The notes under the pieces: generated by a model
The model's database searches: none
The model's input: only the letters and a program-made list of their open reading frames with translations
What the model was told of the DNA's origin: nothing
NCBI GenBank assembly: GCA_963555705.1
Contig: OY743170.1
Location: 13,865,096-13,929,095 of the forward strand
Direction of reading: 5' to 3'
DNA: 64,000 nucleotides
Origin: Ligustrum vulgare
Taxonomy: Eukaryota > Streptophyta > Magnoliopsida > Lamiales > Oleaceae
Made by a program: the position numbers and the translations under genes
Part shown: positions 33,850 through 44,750 of the stretch, one piece after another
Layout of the letters: each line of letters opens with the position of its first letter
How positions within the stretch are numbered: position 1 is the first letter of the stretch

Positions 33850-35544
33850 TTGAGGTATGCATACTTGGGTGATTCTTCTACTCTTCCCGTTATTATCTTG
33901 AATTTGTTGGATGAAGTGAAGGAAGAAAAACTACTTAAGGTGTTGAAAAGGCATAAAATGGCTATTGGGTGGACTATGGCGGATATCAAGGGTATTAGCC
34001 CTACCTTGTGCATGCATAAAATCCTCATTGTGGATGAATTCAAACCAACAGTGGAGCACCAACGTCGTCTAAATCCAAACATGAAAGAAGTGGAGAAAGT
34101 CGAGATATTGAAGTGGTTGGATGCGGGAATTATCTATCCAATCTCGGATAGTGCATGGGTGAGTCCCGTCCAATGTGTTCCAAAGAAAGGAGGTGTCATG
34201 GTGGTTGAAAATGAGAACAACGAGCTTATTCCTACAAGGCCCGTGACGGGATGGAGAGTGTGCATTGACTACCGGAAGTTGAATAATGCCACTCGAAAAG
34301 ATCACTTTCCTCTCCCCTTTATTGACCAAATGCTTGAGAGGTTGGTGGGGCATTCTCATTATTGTTTCTTGGATGGATACTCGGGCTACAATCAAATTTT
34401 AATAGCCCCCGAAGATCAAGAGAAGACCACCTTCACATGTCCATATGGGACTTTTGCTTATAGGAGGATGCCGTTTGGTTTTTGCAATGCACCGGCCACT
34501 TTTCAACGTTGTATGATGGCCATATTCTCCGACATGGTGGAAAAATTCATCGAGGTATTTATGGATGATTTTTCAGTTTTTGGTTCTTCTTCCAATGAAT
34601 GCTTGGATAATCTTGATTTAGTGTTGAAAAGATGTGAAGAAACAAATCTAGTGCTTAATTGGGAGAAATGTCATTTTATGGTGAGAGAGGGCATTGTACT
34701 TGGCTTTCGGATTTCACAAGGGGGGATTGAGGTTGATAAAGCCAAAATACAAGTTATTGAGAAATTGCATCCTCCTACTTCGGTGAAAGGCATAAGGAGT
34801 TTCTTGGGGCATGCGGGCTTCTATAGCAGATTCATTAGGGATTTCTCTAACATCACTAAGCCTCTTTGTTCTCTACTTGAGAAGAACAACACTTTACATT
34901 TCTCTCAAGAGTGTCTAGTGGCTTTCAACACTCTTAAGGAGAGGCTTATCTCGGCTCCTATTATTGTGGCCCCGGATTGGAGCTTACCATTTGAGCTCAT
35001 GTGCGATGCGAGTGATTATGGCGTGGGAGCAGTTTTGGGGCAAAGGAGAGGTAAATTTTTGCATGTGATCTACTATGCAATCCGAACATTGAGTGATGCT
35101 CAATTGAATTATGCCACAATCGAGAAAGAGATGCTTTCCGTGGTCTTTGTCTTTGACAAATTTCAATCTTATCTCATCGATTCAAAGGTAATTGTCTATA
35201 CCGATCACTCCGCTCTAAAATACTTGCTTGCTAAGAAGGATGCGAAGCCAAGATTGATTAGATGAGTCCTTCTCTTGCAAGAATTTGACTTGGAAATCCG
35301 TGATAAAAAGGGTGCGGATAATCTTGTGACCGATCATCTATCTAGGATGGATCAACCTGAAGAAGTGGGAGTAGAGGAAATCAATGAAGCCTTTCCGGAT
35401 GAACAACTATTGCATGCCAAACATCTTCTCCAAGTGTTCGAAGCACCATGGTATGCGGACTTTGTGAATTTCCTTGTAAGTGGTATTCTTCCCCAGGATT
35501 TCTCTTATCAACAAAAGAAGAAATTCTTTGCCTATTTGAAACAT
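33850..35544 (+). pseudogene. Athila-like reverse transcriptase and RNase H
   Basis: In frame with the preceding protease part and the following integrase. RT spans about 34100-34800 with SAWVSPVQCVPKKGG, RVCIDYRKLNNAT, YCFLDGYSGYNQI, FGFCNAPATFQRCM and the catalytic box FMDDFSVFG. RNase H spans about 34980-35340 with MCDASDYGVGAVLGQ, TIEKEMLSVVF, YTDHSALKYLL and VTDHLSRM. A TGA at 35263 interrupts RNase H, and a TAA at 35545 ends the region before the integrase. All recognisable catalytic residues are still encoded, so the damage is limited to nonsense changes. Confidence 0.92.
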
Positions 35545-35547
35545 TAA

Positions 35548-36732
35548 TTTTGGGATGAACCATATTTATTCAAGAGGGGGTCGGACCAAATTATTAGAAG
35601 ATGTGTTCCTGAGGAAGAAATTGAAGCAATTCTTGATAGGTGTCATTCATCACCTTATGGGGATCACTTTGGAGCTTCCAAAACCACCTCAAAAGTTCTT
35701 CAATCAAGATTCTATTGGCCAACTTTGTTCAAGGATGCTTATACCTTAGTATCCAAATGTGATAGATGCCAAAGGAGTGGGAATATCTGTCGGCGTAATG
35801 AAATGCCATTGACTTCAATCTTGGAAGTGGAAATCTTTGATGTTTGGGGAATTGATTTCATGGGGCCATTTCCATCCTCGTTCTCAAATCAATATATTTT
35901 GGTGGCGGTGGATTATGTTTCTAAATGGGTAGAGGCGGTGACATTGCCCACTAATGATGCTCGGGTGGTGGTCAATTTTCTCAAGAAGAACATTTTTACA
36001 CGCTTTGGAACCCCCCGACTCATCATTAGTGATGGAGGCAAACATTTTTGCAATCGCCTCCTTGACTCACTTTTGTCAAAATATGGAGTGAAGCACCGAG
36101 TAGCCACACCTTACCATCCCCAAACAAGTGTCCAAGTGGAGATCTCAAATCGAGGGTTGAAAAAAACTCTTGAGATGACGGTGAATACATCAAGGAAAGA
36201 TTGGTCGAGGAAGCTAGATGATGCATTATGGGCCTACCGCACCGCATTCAAGACTCCTATTGGTATGTCTCCATTTTGTCTTGTTTTTGGAAAATCATGT
36301 CATCTCCCCATTGAACTTGAGCATCGAGCATTTTGGGCTACACGGGCATTAAACTTTGATGCAAAATTAATTGGTGAGAAGAGGTTGCTTCAACTTAATG
36401 AACTTGATGAATTTCGCCTCAACTCATATGAAAATGCTCGCATCTATAAGGAGAGGACCAAGAAATGGCATGATAACCACATTGTGAAGAGAGACTTCAA
36501 AGTTGGGCAACAAGTTCTTCTATTCAACTCCCGACTTCGATTATTCCCCGGAAAGCTTCGATCCCGTTGGTGGGGGCCATTCACAATTTCTCAAATCTTT
36601 CCCCATGGAGCTATTGAGCTATATCATCCCGACAAGGGACATTTCAAGGTCAATGGGCAAAGGTTGAAACCATTCTTGGAAGGAGAACCCCCGGAGGAAA
36701 AGTCATCATTTCTCCTCAATGCTCCCGAATGA
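35548..36732 (+). pseudogene. Athila-like integrase
   Basis: Same frame as RT/RNase H. The HHCC zinc-binding region is at 35630-35770 (ending CDRCQRSGN). The rve core follows: first Asp in [10 protein letters not shown], second in ISDGGKHF, Glu in the [10 protein letters not shown] stretch. The C-terminal DNA-binding part has [14 protein letters not shown] and SRWWGPF. The usual NGQ before the Glu is changed to SVQ. Ends in a natural stop at 36730. Together with RT it would form the C-terminal part of the polyprotein if the nonsense codon at 35545 were absent. Confidence 0.92.
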
Positions 36733-38540
36733 ACAATCCAAAAGTCGAGCTTATGACTTTAACCAAGCGCTTTTTGGGAGGCAACCCAAATTTCTTCTCT
36801 TTTGAGTTACTTGTATTTATTTACTATACTTCTTTACTTCCTTTTTAATTAAATGTCAAACTTTTGTAGGTAACAATTTTTTGAAAATCCTAAGTGACAT
36901 TGTCCTCGACAAGTTTGGGGGTGAACTACATTCGATGAAAGCTTAGGTCAATTTCAACGTCACAACCAAGCATTGAATCAGGGAAGTTTCACTACCTCTT
37001 ATCTTCTTTACATATTGTTTCTATTTTCACATTGAGGACAATGTGTAATTCAAGTTTGGGGGTGTTGACTTCATTTTGCATTTTATCATGTTAGATAGCC
37101 TTGCCGGCTTAAGATATTGTGACGTTTGATTTTGTTCATTTTGTTGTGGATACTGACATGCTAGATAGCCTTGTCGGCTCAAATGATTTAATGTTTGAAA
37201 TTGCTGATTAATTCATGAATCATGATCGAATATGCTACTTGTGCCTATTTTTATAAATTGTTTATCTATGAGTGATCCTGAGTTCTCTTGAGCACAATAG
37301 TCATAACTAATTGTTGTTGAGATTTGGAATCCATTGAAGCTTGGAAAAATTTGTGAAGTAGAAAAATTAGGTTGTGAGCTTGTATCTTCAATTTTTATCA
37401 ACCTATCCAATTCCCTCTCAGTGCTATTAATCTCTTAATCCTTTGTGAGACAAGTTTGGGGGTGGTCGAGCCGGTAAAGGAGACAGTCCAGATATGTAGT
37501 GATTCCATGCATGCTTGGTCTAAATTGGTGTGGAGTGTTGTTGATGTTAGTATAAGCTAAGTGATGACCAAATGCTAGAGATCTAAGCCCATTTTAATTA
37601 TTGCATTGCCCTATCTCATAGCCTTTTTGACTCGAGTAATTAAGCCCGTAGGAGTATCTTGAAACTTGATGCCTTAAGTTTGAAACTTGGGAGTCATCGG
37701 CCTAAAGTTCGCTACATGGGTCAATTAGAAAGCTTAATGAGTAGGGTATACACACACACACACTTGTAAAAAAAAAAAAAACACATCATCATCATTGCAT
37801 TTGCTTAATAAGTCTAACTCACTTCGTAGCCTTTTTTACTCGACTTAGTAAGTCCGTAGGGGTATTTTGAAACCTGGTACCCTTTGATCTTAAAACAATC
37901 GGGGAGTTTCCGACCTAAAACTCGCTACATGGGTCAATTAGAAAGCTTAAGGGAGTGAGGAAGTCACGAGCAATCATCACATTTGTTTGTAGAAATCATG
38001 CATTTGTATTTGCATAAGGTCTTAGATTAATAGTGAGTTTGAATTGCTTGGTATAAATTTTAATGTTGAAACACTCATCTAGTGGAGAGTCATTGCATAT
38101 CTAGATTGTTGAGATTGTTGGTAAGTCATAACCAAGCTTTAGTGGAAAAAGAAATGTGTGAATTGAGAGTCACCCCTAGGATGCATTTCGGGAGAGAAAA
38201 TAAATAATATGGGGGGATGAATGTCACGAAAGGGTAAGGAATGAAATTGACCACTAAGGGTGGATAGTACTATTTTGAAACTTATCCTTCCTACAATGTT
38301 TCTTTGAACCTTAATGATAATTGGAAGTGACTATGCACACACACACCGATTAAACATGAGATAAGCTCAACTTCTTTTTGTAGTATTATTTTGAAAATAC
38401 AATTGTGAATTAATCATGCAATTTTACACTCAAGAAAGAGTTTTCAAGTTATCTAGCATTGTTGATCATTCATTCAATTATTTTTTGTGTTAGTAGATAT
38501 TCTTGCTCGAGACGAGCAAGAGTTTAAGTTTGAGGGTATT
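36733..38540 (+). other. Noncoding 3' tail of the Athila-like element with polypurine-like boxes
   Basis: No ORF and no env-like gene. The word CAAGTTTGGGGGTG occurs at 36910, 37051 and 37451, and a variant TAAGTTTGAGGGTA at 38525 is the actual tract beside the 3' LTR. Two sets of direct repeats are present: GATAGCCTTG(C/T)CGGCT at 37094 and 37163, and a ~130-bp block at ~37619 and ~37827 ending in ATGGGTCAATTAGAAAGCTTAA. A short (CA)n and A run lie near 37750-37782. Confidence 0.8.
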
Positions 38541-40203
38541 TGTTAAGTGCATTTTTATACACTTTTTATACCTTTAAATTAGCATATTTTGGAATATCTT
38601 GAGCAAATATCTACTAATTTATGCATATTTTGTATCTAAATAGGTTAATATCAAAGTTTGAGGCCAAAAATCACAAAAGAAGTGCAAATTACACTGAAAT
38701 TGGAAGTATGAGGACCATTTTGTCACCTCCGAGAAGTTTTGGACAAGCCCCGCAATTAACCAAGGGACCAAATTGAAAGATTTCAAAAGTTGAAGGGCCA
38801 AAAGTGCAATTTTAGAAGGACATATTTGAAAGAAATCTGAAAATTTGGGGACTAAATTGCTCGAGATTAAAAGATGGAGGATTTGATGGCAATTACGAAA
38901 TGGACTTAGCTGCAAAACCATCATTTAGCTAAGCCACGCGATCGCGTGGCTCGAACCAAGTCGCGAACACGACTTGGACCTCAAAACAGACCCGAGACCA
39001 AAACTGGCCTGGAATTTTAACCGCGCGATTATGAAAAAAAAAAAAAAAAAAAAAAAAAAAATTATTTTCGGGCCGGATCAGGCCGATCCGGTTCGGCCCA
39101 GAAGCTGAATTTCGCGGATCTTTGCCTTTTTTTTAGGGTTTTTGATGATTTTGGGGTATTATAAATAGGAAAAATCAGATTTTTAGAGAGACCTATGTAA
39201 GTCTTGCCTCTTTGTTCTTTTTCTCTTGTATTTTCCCTAACATTTACATCTTTAATGCAATTTTTCAAGTAATATTTTTATGATTTAGTAATGTTTTCTT
39301 ATGTTTAAGTATTTTTTTGTTGTTTAAACTTTTGAGTATTGTTATTTTCTCACATTTTCATCAAGAATGTCATTTATTTCTTGTGCATTTAATGTTTTGT
39401 TCTTGAGTTGTCGAAGACATTAATAGTTGATGGAAGAACTTGTGTTGAAGTGAAGAAATCTTGGATTTTCACTTCAAGAACTTTACAAAAAGAGGAAGTT
39501 TCCTTTATTCTCTTGTTTTTAATCTTTATTTTTAGTATTATTCATATGTTTATGTTACTTGTTAAATGTTGTTGTTAGTTTATTATGGGTTAATGTTATT
39601 GTGTTGGAATTTTTAATTAGTTTAGTTTTAATTAAGTATTTTAGGTTGTTTATGAATGTTGGACATTTATGTTTATGATTTTATAATTAGGAATGTTGTT
39701 TTATGTTTATCCAATCTTAAAATGTTGTCAATTATTTTGTATTGTATTTGCTAGTTAGTATACATGTTAGGTTTAATTTAAAATTTTCCATGTAATTTGG
39801 TTGATTAATTAACTACCACTAATTGATTTTTGAAAAGAATAAATTAGTATATTTATGAAAACTAAATTCACTTTGTTTTATGTTATGTAACTTATTTTGA
39901 TTATCAAGTTTATATTGTCATCAAAGTATTTAGATTAATTAGTTTTATTCTAAGTTTCATGTTGTTATCTATTTGCTTTAGTTAACTAGTTTACATATTG
40001 TCATGTTTCTTATTTGTGTCACTTAGTTATTAATTCACCACCAAACCATAATTTTTATGTTACTTGACTTTTCTTTTAAAATGAAATCAATAAATTTAGT
40101 TACAAAACACTCAATCCTCGTGGGTACGATAACCCTGACTTTTCTAGTCCATTTTACTACTTGAACGCGAATCGTGCACTTGCGGTATACGTTCTAGCGA
40201 ATA
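38541..40203 (+). mobile_element. 3' LTR of the Athila-like element
   Basis: 1663 bp, colinear with both parts of the 5' LTR. It contains an A tract of ~29 at 39034-39062 and lacks a short G+C-rich part found in the 5' copy near 26303-26316. The end is set at ...AGCGAATA because the next five bases ACACC repeat the left flank. An alternative end one or two bases later cannot be excluded. Confidence 0.9.
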
Positions 40204-41069
40204 ACACCCCAAAGTGAACCTACTTACTTTGAAGCCATATTGTCTCAATTGGACACAAATTCTCGGTGAGTCCAGCCACGTCCAAAAATTATTGCAAGAG
40301 AGTAAGTACGACCCCAACAAACAACACCCATCACTGATTTGCTGTCTATCATGGCCCATTCATACAGTAACAAGTATTTGATATTCAAATATATGTCAAC
40401 TAATCAATGTTCAAACAAAAGACATGGAATCTTTGTGTAGTTACCAATCTATGCTGTCCACTCATGTTCATATCTAAGGTCCCTCGTGGTACACGCGTTT
40501 GGAAAGTGAATAAATTAAAAATTTAAGCCTCTATTTAGCAAATCCAAAACAACGTATTTTTAAATAATAAAATTTTCGAAATCATTTTTTAATCGTACAT
40601 ATTTTATCACTCCATTTTTTAATCAAACATTTTACCTTATAAATATAAAAAAACATATTTTTAAATACAAATCTTTTAACAAAAAGTCATTAAGTAAGCT
40701 AAATATTAGTGGGGAGTCTTATAAAATGTGTAAAAAATATATTTGATCAAAAGTCATTAAATTATATTACTTCTATAGAAAAATGTTGAACCCCCAACCC
40801 TAGGCACTTCCACCCCCTGCTTTGGAGATTGATAGATGATGTAAATTGCATGTTATGCTCAAGTTGGCTTGAAGATTTGAACCCGTGACCTGTGCGCTAT
40901 CAGCCTTTGTGAATTTTCAACATTTGCGAGTTGGGATGTGCGTCGTCGACGATACATTACCTCTATAGGACATACAATTATGGCATGTTTAGTAAGTGAA
41001 TGAATTTGATGATAATATTGGACAATAATAAAGAAGAGAAAGAAATTAAAATCTCATTTAGCCTCAGTT
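40204..41069. other. Unassigned flank of the Athila-like insertion
   Basis: Continues the DNA that ended at 25818 once the element is removed. No coding region. 40530-40700 reads like a decayed small TIR element, and 40790-40960 resembles 9500-9760. Confidence 0.35.
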
Positions 41070-41509
41070 TAGTGATGACAATTTTTTTCGCAAGAACCGA
41101 TCCCCACGGGACCCCCCCCCCCCCCCCGAGTGGGGCGGGAATGGTAGTGATTTTATCCCCGTTACGGGGATGGGATTGAGGTCCCCGACCCATCGCCGCC
41201 TTGTTTATAATTTTAAAAATTTAAAACTAGTAAAAACTTAAAAATTCAATATATTTTGAAAAATTATATATTCTTTTAAACAAATTGGATGATTCTAACC
41301 TATATTACTAACTTAAAGGCATGGGATAATAAGTTTTAGTTTTTTTTTTTTATTTTTTATTTTTAAAACAAGGTTGATAAAAAATAATAATAATAATAAT
41401 AATGAGGACTTAAACGGGGAATTTTTAATCCCCGACCCCGTCCCGCATGTAACGGCGATGGGGATGGGGATGAGGTCCCTGACTCATACCCGTACCATTG
41501 CCATCACTA
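41070..41509. mobile_element. hAT-like MITE with 8-bp TSD
   Basis: Begins TAGTGATGACAAT and ends ATTGCCATCACTA, flanked on both sides by CCTCAGTT (41062-41069 and 41510-41517). The interior has GGGGATGGGGATGAGGTCCC and GGGACCCCC-type words and a C15 tract near 41109, characteristic of a widespread plant hAT family with TAGGGATGGCAAT-like ends. 440 bp, noncoding, ~250 bp downstream of the SDR stop codon. Confidence 0.85.
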
Positions 41510-41517
41510 CCTCAGTT

Positions 41518-41755
41518 TGATAAAAATTAAAATCAATTTTTTAAAGAATTTTGATAAAACTTGTTGAGACAAGTGTTTAAAAAGTTATAGGGTCCATGAA
41601 ATATATGATTATAATTAATTGTTAACTTCGACTTTGATAAAAATTTAGATCAAATAAGGGCTCATGTATCATCCCAATCGTATAATGCATATGAATGCAA
41701 TTCCGGAACTGGAAAGAACACAATTATTTTATGACATTGATGACAATAAACTAAA
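41518..41755. other. 3' flank of the SDR gene
   Basis: A+T-rich. Probable 3' UTR and polyadenylation region of the minus-strand SDR gene (AATAAT-type words near 41725). Contains a TGATAAAAATTAAAATC stretch like that at 9787. Confidence 0.4.
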
Positions 41756-42651
41756 TCAAGAAAACATTTTCTTTAGGGCTTCTCTAAGAGCAACATTAGT
41801 AACACTGTAACCCCCATCAATGACTAGATTCTGCCCACTTACATACTTGGATCCATCACTGGCCAGGTACAGTGCAGCTTCAGCTATATCATTTGTCTCT
41901 GGGATTGTCTCTTTCAAATTTGCTATTTCATGCACCAATTCCTCCACCTTCTCCTTCCCCGAGTCTTTGAAACCAGTCATCATCATCGGTGTAGCAATAG
42001 CAAAAGGAGAAATGCAATTAACCCTAATCCCATGCTTTCCCAATTCAACACACAAATTCTTCGTAAACCCTACTACCGCAGTTTTGGATGTAGCATAAGC
42101 ATGAGGAATATCCCAATAGACTACAGAGGCGACACTCGAAGTGAAGATAATGCTCCCTTTCTTGGCCGGAATCATTACCCTTGCAGCGTGTTTGGCGCAT
42201 AAAAACATGCCGAAAACATTAACGTCGAAAACCTTCTTGTAATCTTCGTAGTCGGTAGCCAAGATTGATGTGTCACCCTTGCCGGGGATACCGGCATTCC
42301 CGAACATTATGTCGAGTTTACCGTACTTGGAAACGGCCGTGTCCACTGCATTTTGTACTTCGGCGTCATTAGTTACATCGCAGTGGACATAGGAAATGAC
42401 ATCTGGAGATCCTATGCTCTCGCACACCGCCTGGCCGAGTTTGTCTTGGAGATCAGCAATGACGACCTTAGCGCCATGTTTGACGAAAAGCCTTGCCGAC
42501 GTTTCCCCTATGCCACTGGCGCCACCAGTTATTACAGCAACCTTGCCTTCTAGCCTGCAAAATCAAACAGGAATCCTTGTTTCTTAAACTTTACTAAGTT
42601 GAACAAACTTCATGAATTACTGGCGTAGGATAAAAATTACCTGTTTGTCAT
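41756..42651 (-). CDS. Short-chain dehydrogenase/reductase, SDR110C-like, two exons
   Basis: Exon 1 (42641-42651) is ATGACAAACAG, then an 86-nt GT-AG intron (42555-42640), then exon 2 (42554-41756) to TGA. The joined frame is 269 residues, near the usual ~270-280 for this family. Motifs: cofactor glycine motif TGGASGIG at residues 13-20; Asp38 at the end of the second beta strand, favouring NAD(H); CDVT 62-65; NAG 90-92; catalytic Ser near 143 in FTSSVASV; Tyr157 and Lys161 in YATSK. The family includes secoisolariciresinol, borneol, xanthoxin (ABA2) and momilactone-type dehydrogenases, cytosolic enzymes oxidising secondary alcohols of terpenoids or lignans. The exact substrate cannot be read from the sequence. 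The short first exon was chosen because its splice makes the conserved RLEGKVAVITG start in frame. No stop or frameshift, so probably a working gene, alone among repeats. Confidence 0.93.
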
Positions 42652-42732
42652 TTATCCAGAGACAAAGACCCCTTCAGTGGATTTCTTGGGGGAAAATAAG
42701 ACTCCTTTCTGATGGAAAACAATAAGAACATC

Positions 42733-42746
42733 TCATATATATATAA
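42733..42746 (-). promoter_or_regulatory. TATA box of the SDR gene
   Basis: On the minus strand CTTATATATATATGAG lies 82-95 bases upstream of the ATG, leaving room for a transcription start near 42705 and a 5' UTR of ~50 bases. No other TATA-like word is closer. Confidence 0.6.
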
Positions 42747-43170
42747 GAGATCAAGGAAAAATATGGACCATTCATTTGATTGGTTGGAGTCACTGACTGG
42801 ACGTAGTAGTTGGATTCGACCACTCCAGGTGCAATAGGTGTACGCTGCAGGAACCATATGGAAGGGTGTGACATGAAACGTCGAACAGAGTCTCCGTTAT
42901 GCAACCTAATTAAAGTCTAGATCGATCTATGCCAAAAAACAAGACAATTTAGTGAAGGAAATTATTTATTTATTATTTTATTATGTAGCCATTTTACAAT
43001 CCATCAGCATCCCAAATCAATTATTGATTTTGTTTCACGTCCGTGTGGTTTTGCTTAAGCTAAAATTAAAGGTTAATTATATTGACACCACTAATTTTGT
43101 TAGTCACACCACATTATACATACACATTTACTAAAATATAAATTTTATAATTACACCACAAATCCTTTTA
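42747..43170. other. SDR upstream region up to CACTA element 1
   Basis: Probable promoter of the SDR gene. At 43073-43110 the sequence TTAATTATATTGACACCAC followed by ATTTTGTTA is present in inverted orientation at 49085-49124, just beside CACTA element 2. No gene seen. Confidence 0.4.
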
Positions 43171-43184
43171 CACTACAACAGAAA

Positions 43185-43550
43185 CAGCCTACGGCAATGC
43201 GCAAAAAATGTTGCCGTAGGCCTTTTGCAACGTTCATGTGTATGTTGCAAATCGCAGTGTTTCCGTAGAGGGAAAGGATACGACAACGTTCATTGCGCGT
43301 TGCCGTAGACCTTTGGCAACGTTCACTGCGCGTTGCCGTAGACCTTTGGCAACACTCATTGCGCGTTTCCGTTGATACTTTTTGCAACACTCGTTGCGCG
43401 TTGCCGTTGATACTTTTGGCAACACTCATTGCTCGTTGCCCTTGATACTTTTTGCAACACTCGTTGCGTGTTGCCGTTGATACTTTTGGCAACACTCATT
43501 GCGCGTTGCCATTGATACTTTTGGCAACACTCTTTGCGCGTTGCTGTTGA
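43185..43550. repeat. Left subterminal palindrome array of CACTA element 1
   Basis: About ten units of the form GGCAAC(A/G)(T/C)TCATTGCGCGTTGCCGTTGATACTTTT with a period of ~33-36 bases. Each unit contains inverted arms GGCAACG/CGTTGCC. By analogy with En/Spm these are likely binding sites for the TnpA-like protein. Confidence 0.85.
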
Positions 43551-43799
43551 TTTTTAACATTTTTTTTTAAAATTTTGTAAATCAATATAGATAATTCCAC
43601 TAATAACCAACAAATTTCTCAAACATATATATAATATATAATATATGAAACACGCGTGCTATAAAAATAAATCAATTATTCAAAATAAATACTTAACAAA
43701 AATTACGGTACTCTGTTCTCCTACATTAAAACAAAATCTACAATATAGGTTTTTCACCTATTTGATTACATATCTAAAGTTTGATATTTACTATCCCTC

Positions 43800-43982
43800 T
43801 AAATTACAATAATATCTCTAGCAGACCAACAACCATACAAAAATGAGCTACTATAACCATTTTCAACACGAATCATCATTGAAGATGAGTACTTCCCTGG
43901 TTTCTGAAGTCTAGCTCGAACTATGCCCATGACAAACCATCTTGTGAGAGAACTACAAAATTTACTTTTACCTGCAAAAACA
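43800..43982 (-). pseudogene. Exon-like block conserved between both CACTA elements
   Basis: Minus-strand block encoding RWFVMGIVRARLQKPGKY and ENGYSSSFLYGCWSARD after an AG acceptor-like site near 43975, repeated with small changes at 49985-50145 in element 2. Shared retention suggests a terminal exon or a structural part of the transposase transcript. I do not recognise the family. Confidence 0.4.
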
Positions 43983-44639
43983 TTATAAAAGTCTAATAAT
44001 CGGACTACAACTGCACTGAATGCAAAAATGTAGAAATAAATCATACTAAATATTAAAATTATCATTTTCTATTGTAAAACTTTACAGAAATTTGGACAGA
44101 ATCTCCCCTATAAATTGGACTTAGCCAACCTATACAGGGATATCGCAACCACCATAATACTTTAAAAGATCAAACTAAAAACTAATTCATCATCAAACTA
44201 CAATCAAGTCAATTCAAAATCCATCCTCAACTCCACACCAACAATAATCTAGAATTGTCAATGAAAATTGATGCATGATCTAAGCAGAAACATACTTGAA
44301 CAGAAGAGTGCTAGAGATTTCTAGGAATGAAGATTATTGTATTTGTGTAATAATTCAAGGTGTAATACAAATTTCTGCAATTGTTAATTTAAGCATACAC
44401 TATTGATTACATTACCTTGTAGAAAATGAGACCGTTAAACTTCTCATGAAGTGCAACTTGTCATAACATTTCATCTTCGGTCACATTACACCCTATCAAA
44501 GTTTCTCGCATATATTAGTGTCAAAACTATCAAAGTTAATATACTTGAATTTTATAAAAGCATCATACTCACAAACATCAGGTTTATCCCAAAACTATGA
44601 AGCTAATATTTGTATTGTAAACATTTAGAAGATATATAC

Positions 44640-44750
44640 CTGCTTTCGAGCTCATGATCTTGCGGCTGACTCTCTGTTTTTTATCATTCTTTTCTGCCTC
44701 CTTTCTGCAACTTTCTCCAAAGCAGCATCTTTCCTACCTCGTATGCTGCC
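44640..44750 (-). pseudogene. Captured bZIP exon fragment (ABI5/AREB/ABF group A-like)
   Basis: On the minus strand the frame gives RGRKDAALEKVAERRQKRM then IKNRESAARS, a TGA, then ARKQ, followed at once by a GT donor. This matches the basic region of plant group-A bZIP factors, in which an intron follows the RARKQ codons at the same place. The TGA stands where relatives have CGA (Arg). Only the basic region and its upstream linker are present, without leucine zipper. Located inside CACTA element 1, on the same strand as the element's other coding pieces. Confidence 0.8.

Larger units (their letters stand above)
25819..40203 (+). mobile_element. Athila-like Ty3/gypsy retrotransposon with a nested insertion
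   Basis: Complete element from the TGTTAAGTGC start of the 5' LTR to the end of the 3' LTR, flanked by ACACC on both sides (25814-25818 and 40204-40208). Without the nested element at 27090-30820 (plus its TTAAT duplication) it is about 10.65 kb with LTRs of ~1.66 kb. The PBS matches tRNA-Asp. Domain order is gag, protease, RT, RNase H, integrase, then a 1.8-kb noncoding tail with several polypurine-like boxes. No env-like ORF. Coding is broken by five nonsense codons and two 1-nt insertions. The two LTRs differ more than those of the nested element, in agreement with the nesting order. Confidence 0.92.

Noticed and set aside
33807..34395. Minus-strand frames of ~90-110 codons across the reverse transcriptase
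   Set aside because: Antisense shadows of the Athila-like pol frame, which is strongly supported by domain motifs.
41101..41125. C15 tract as a functional quadruplex or i-motif
   Set aside because: It is a homopolymer in a hAT MITE and may include sequencing or assembly length error.
43151..43495. 114-codon minus-strand frame with repeated NECC and VSTATR words
   Set aside because: Same cause: translation of the left subterminal repeats of CACTA element 1.
43185..43550. CRISPR-like regular repeats
   Set aside because: Regular spacing is real, but units are palindromic transposon subterminal repeats with no unique spacers, in a plant nuclear context with TIRs and TSDs.
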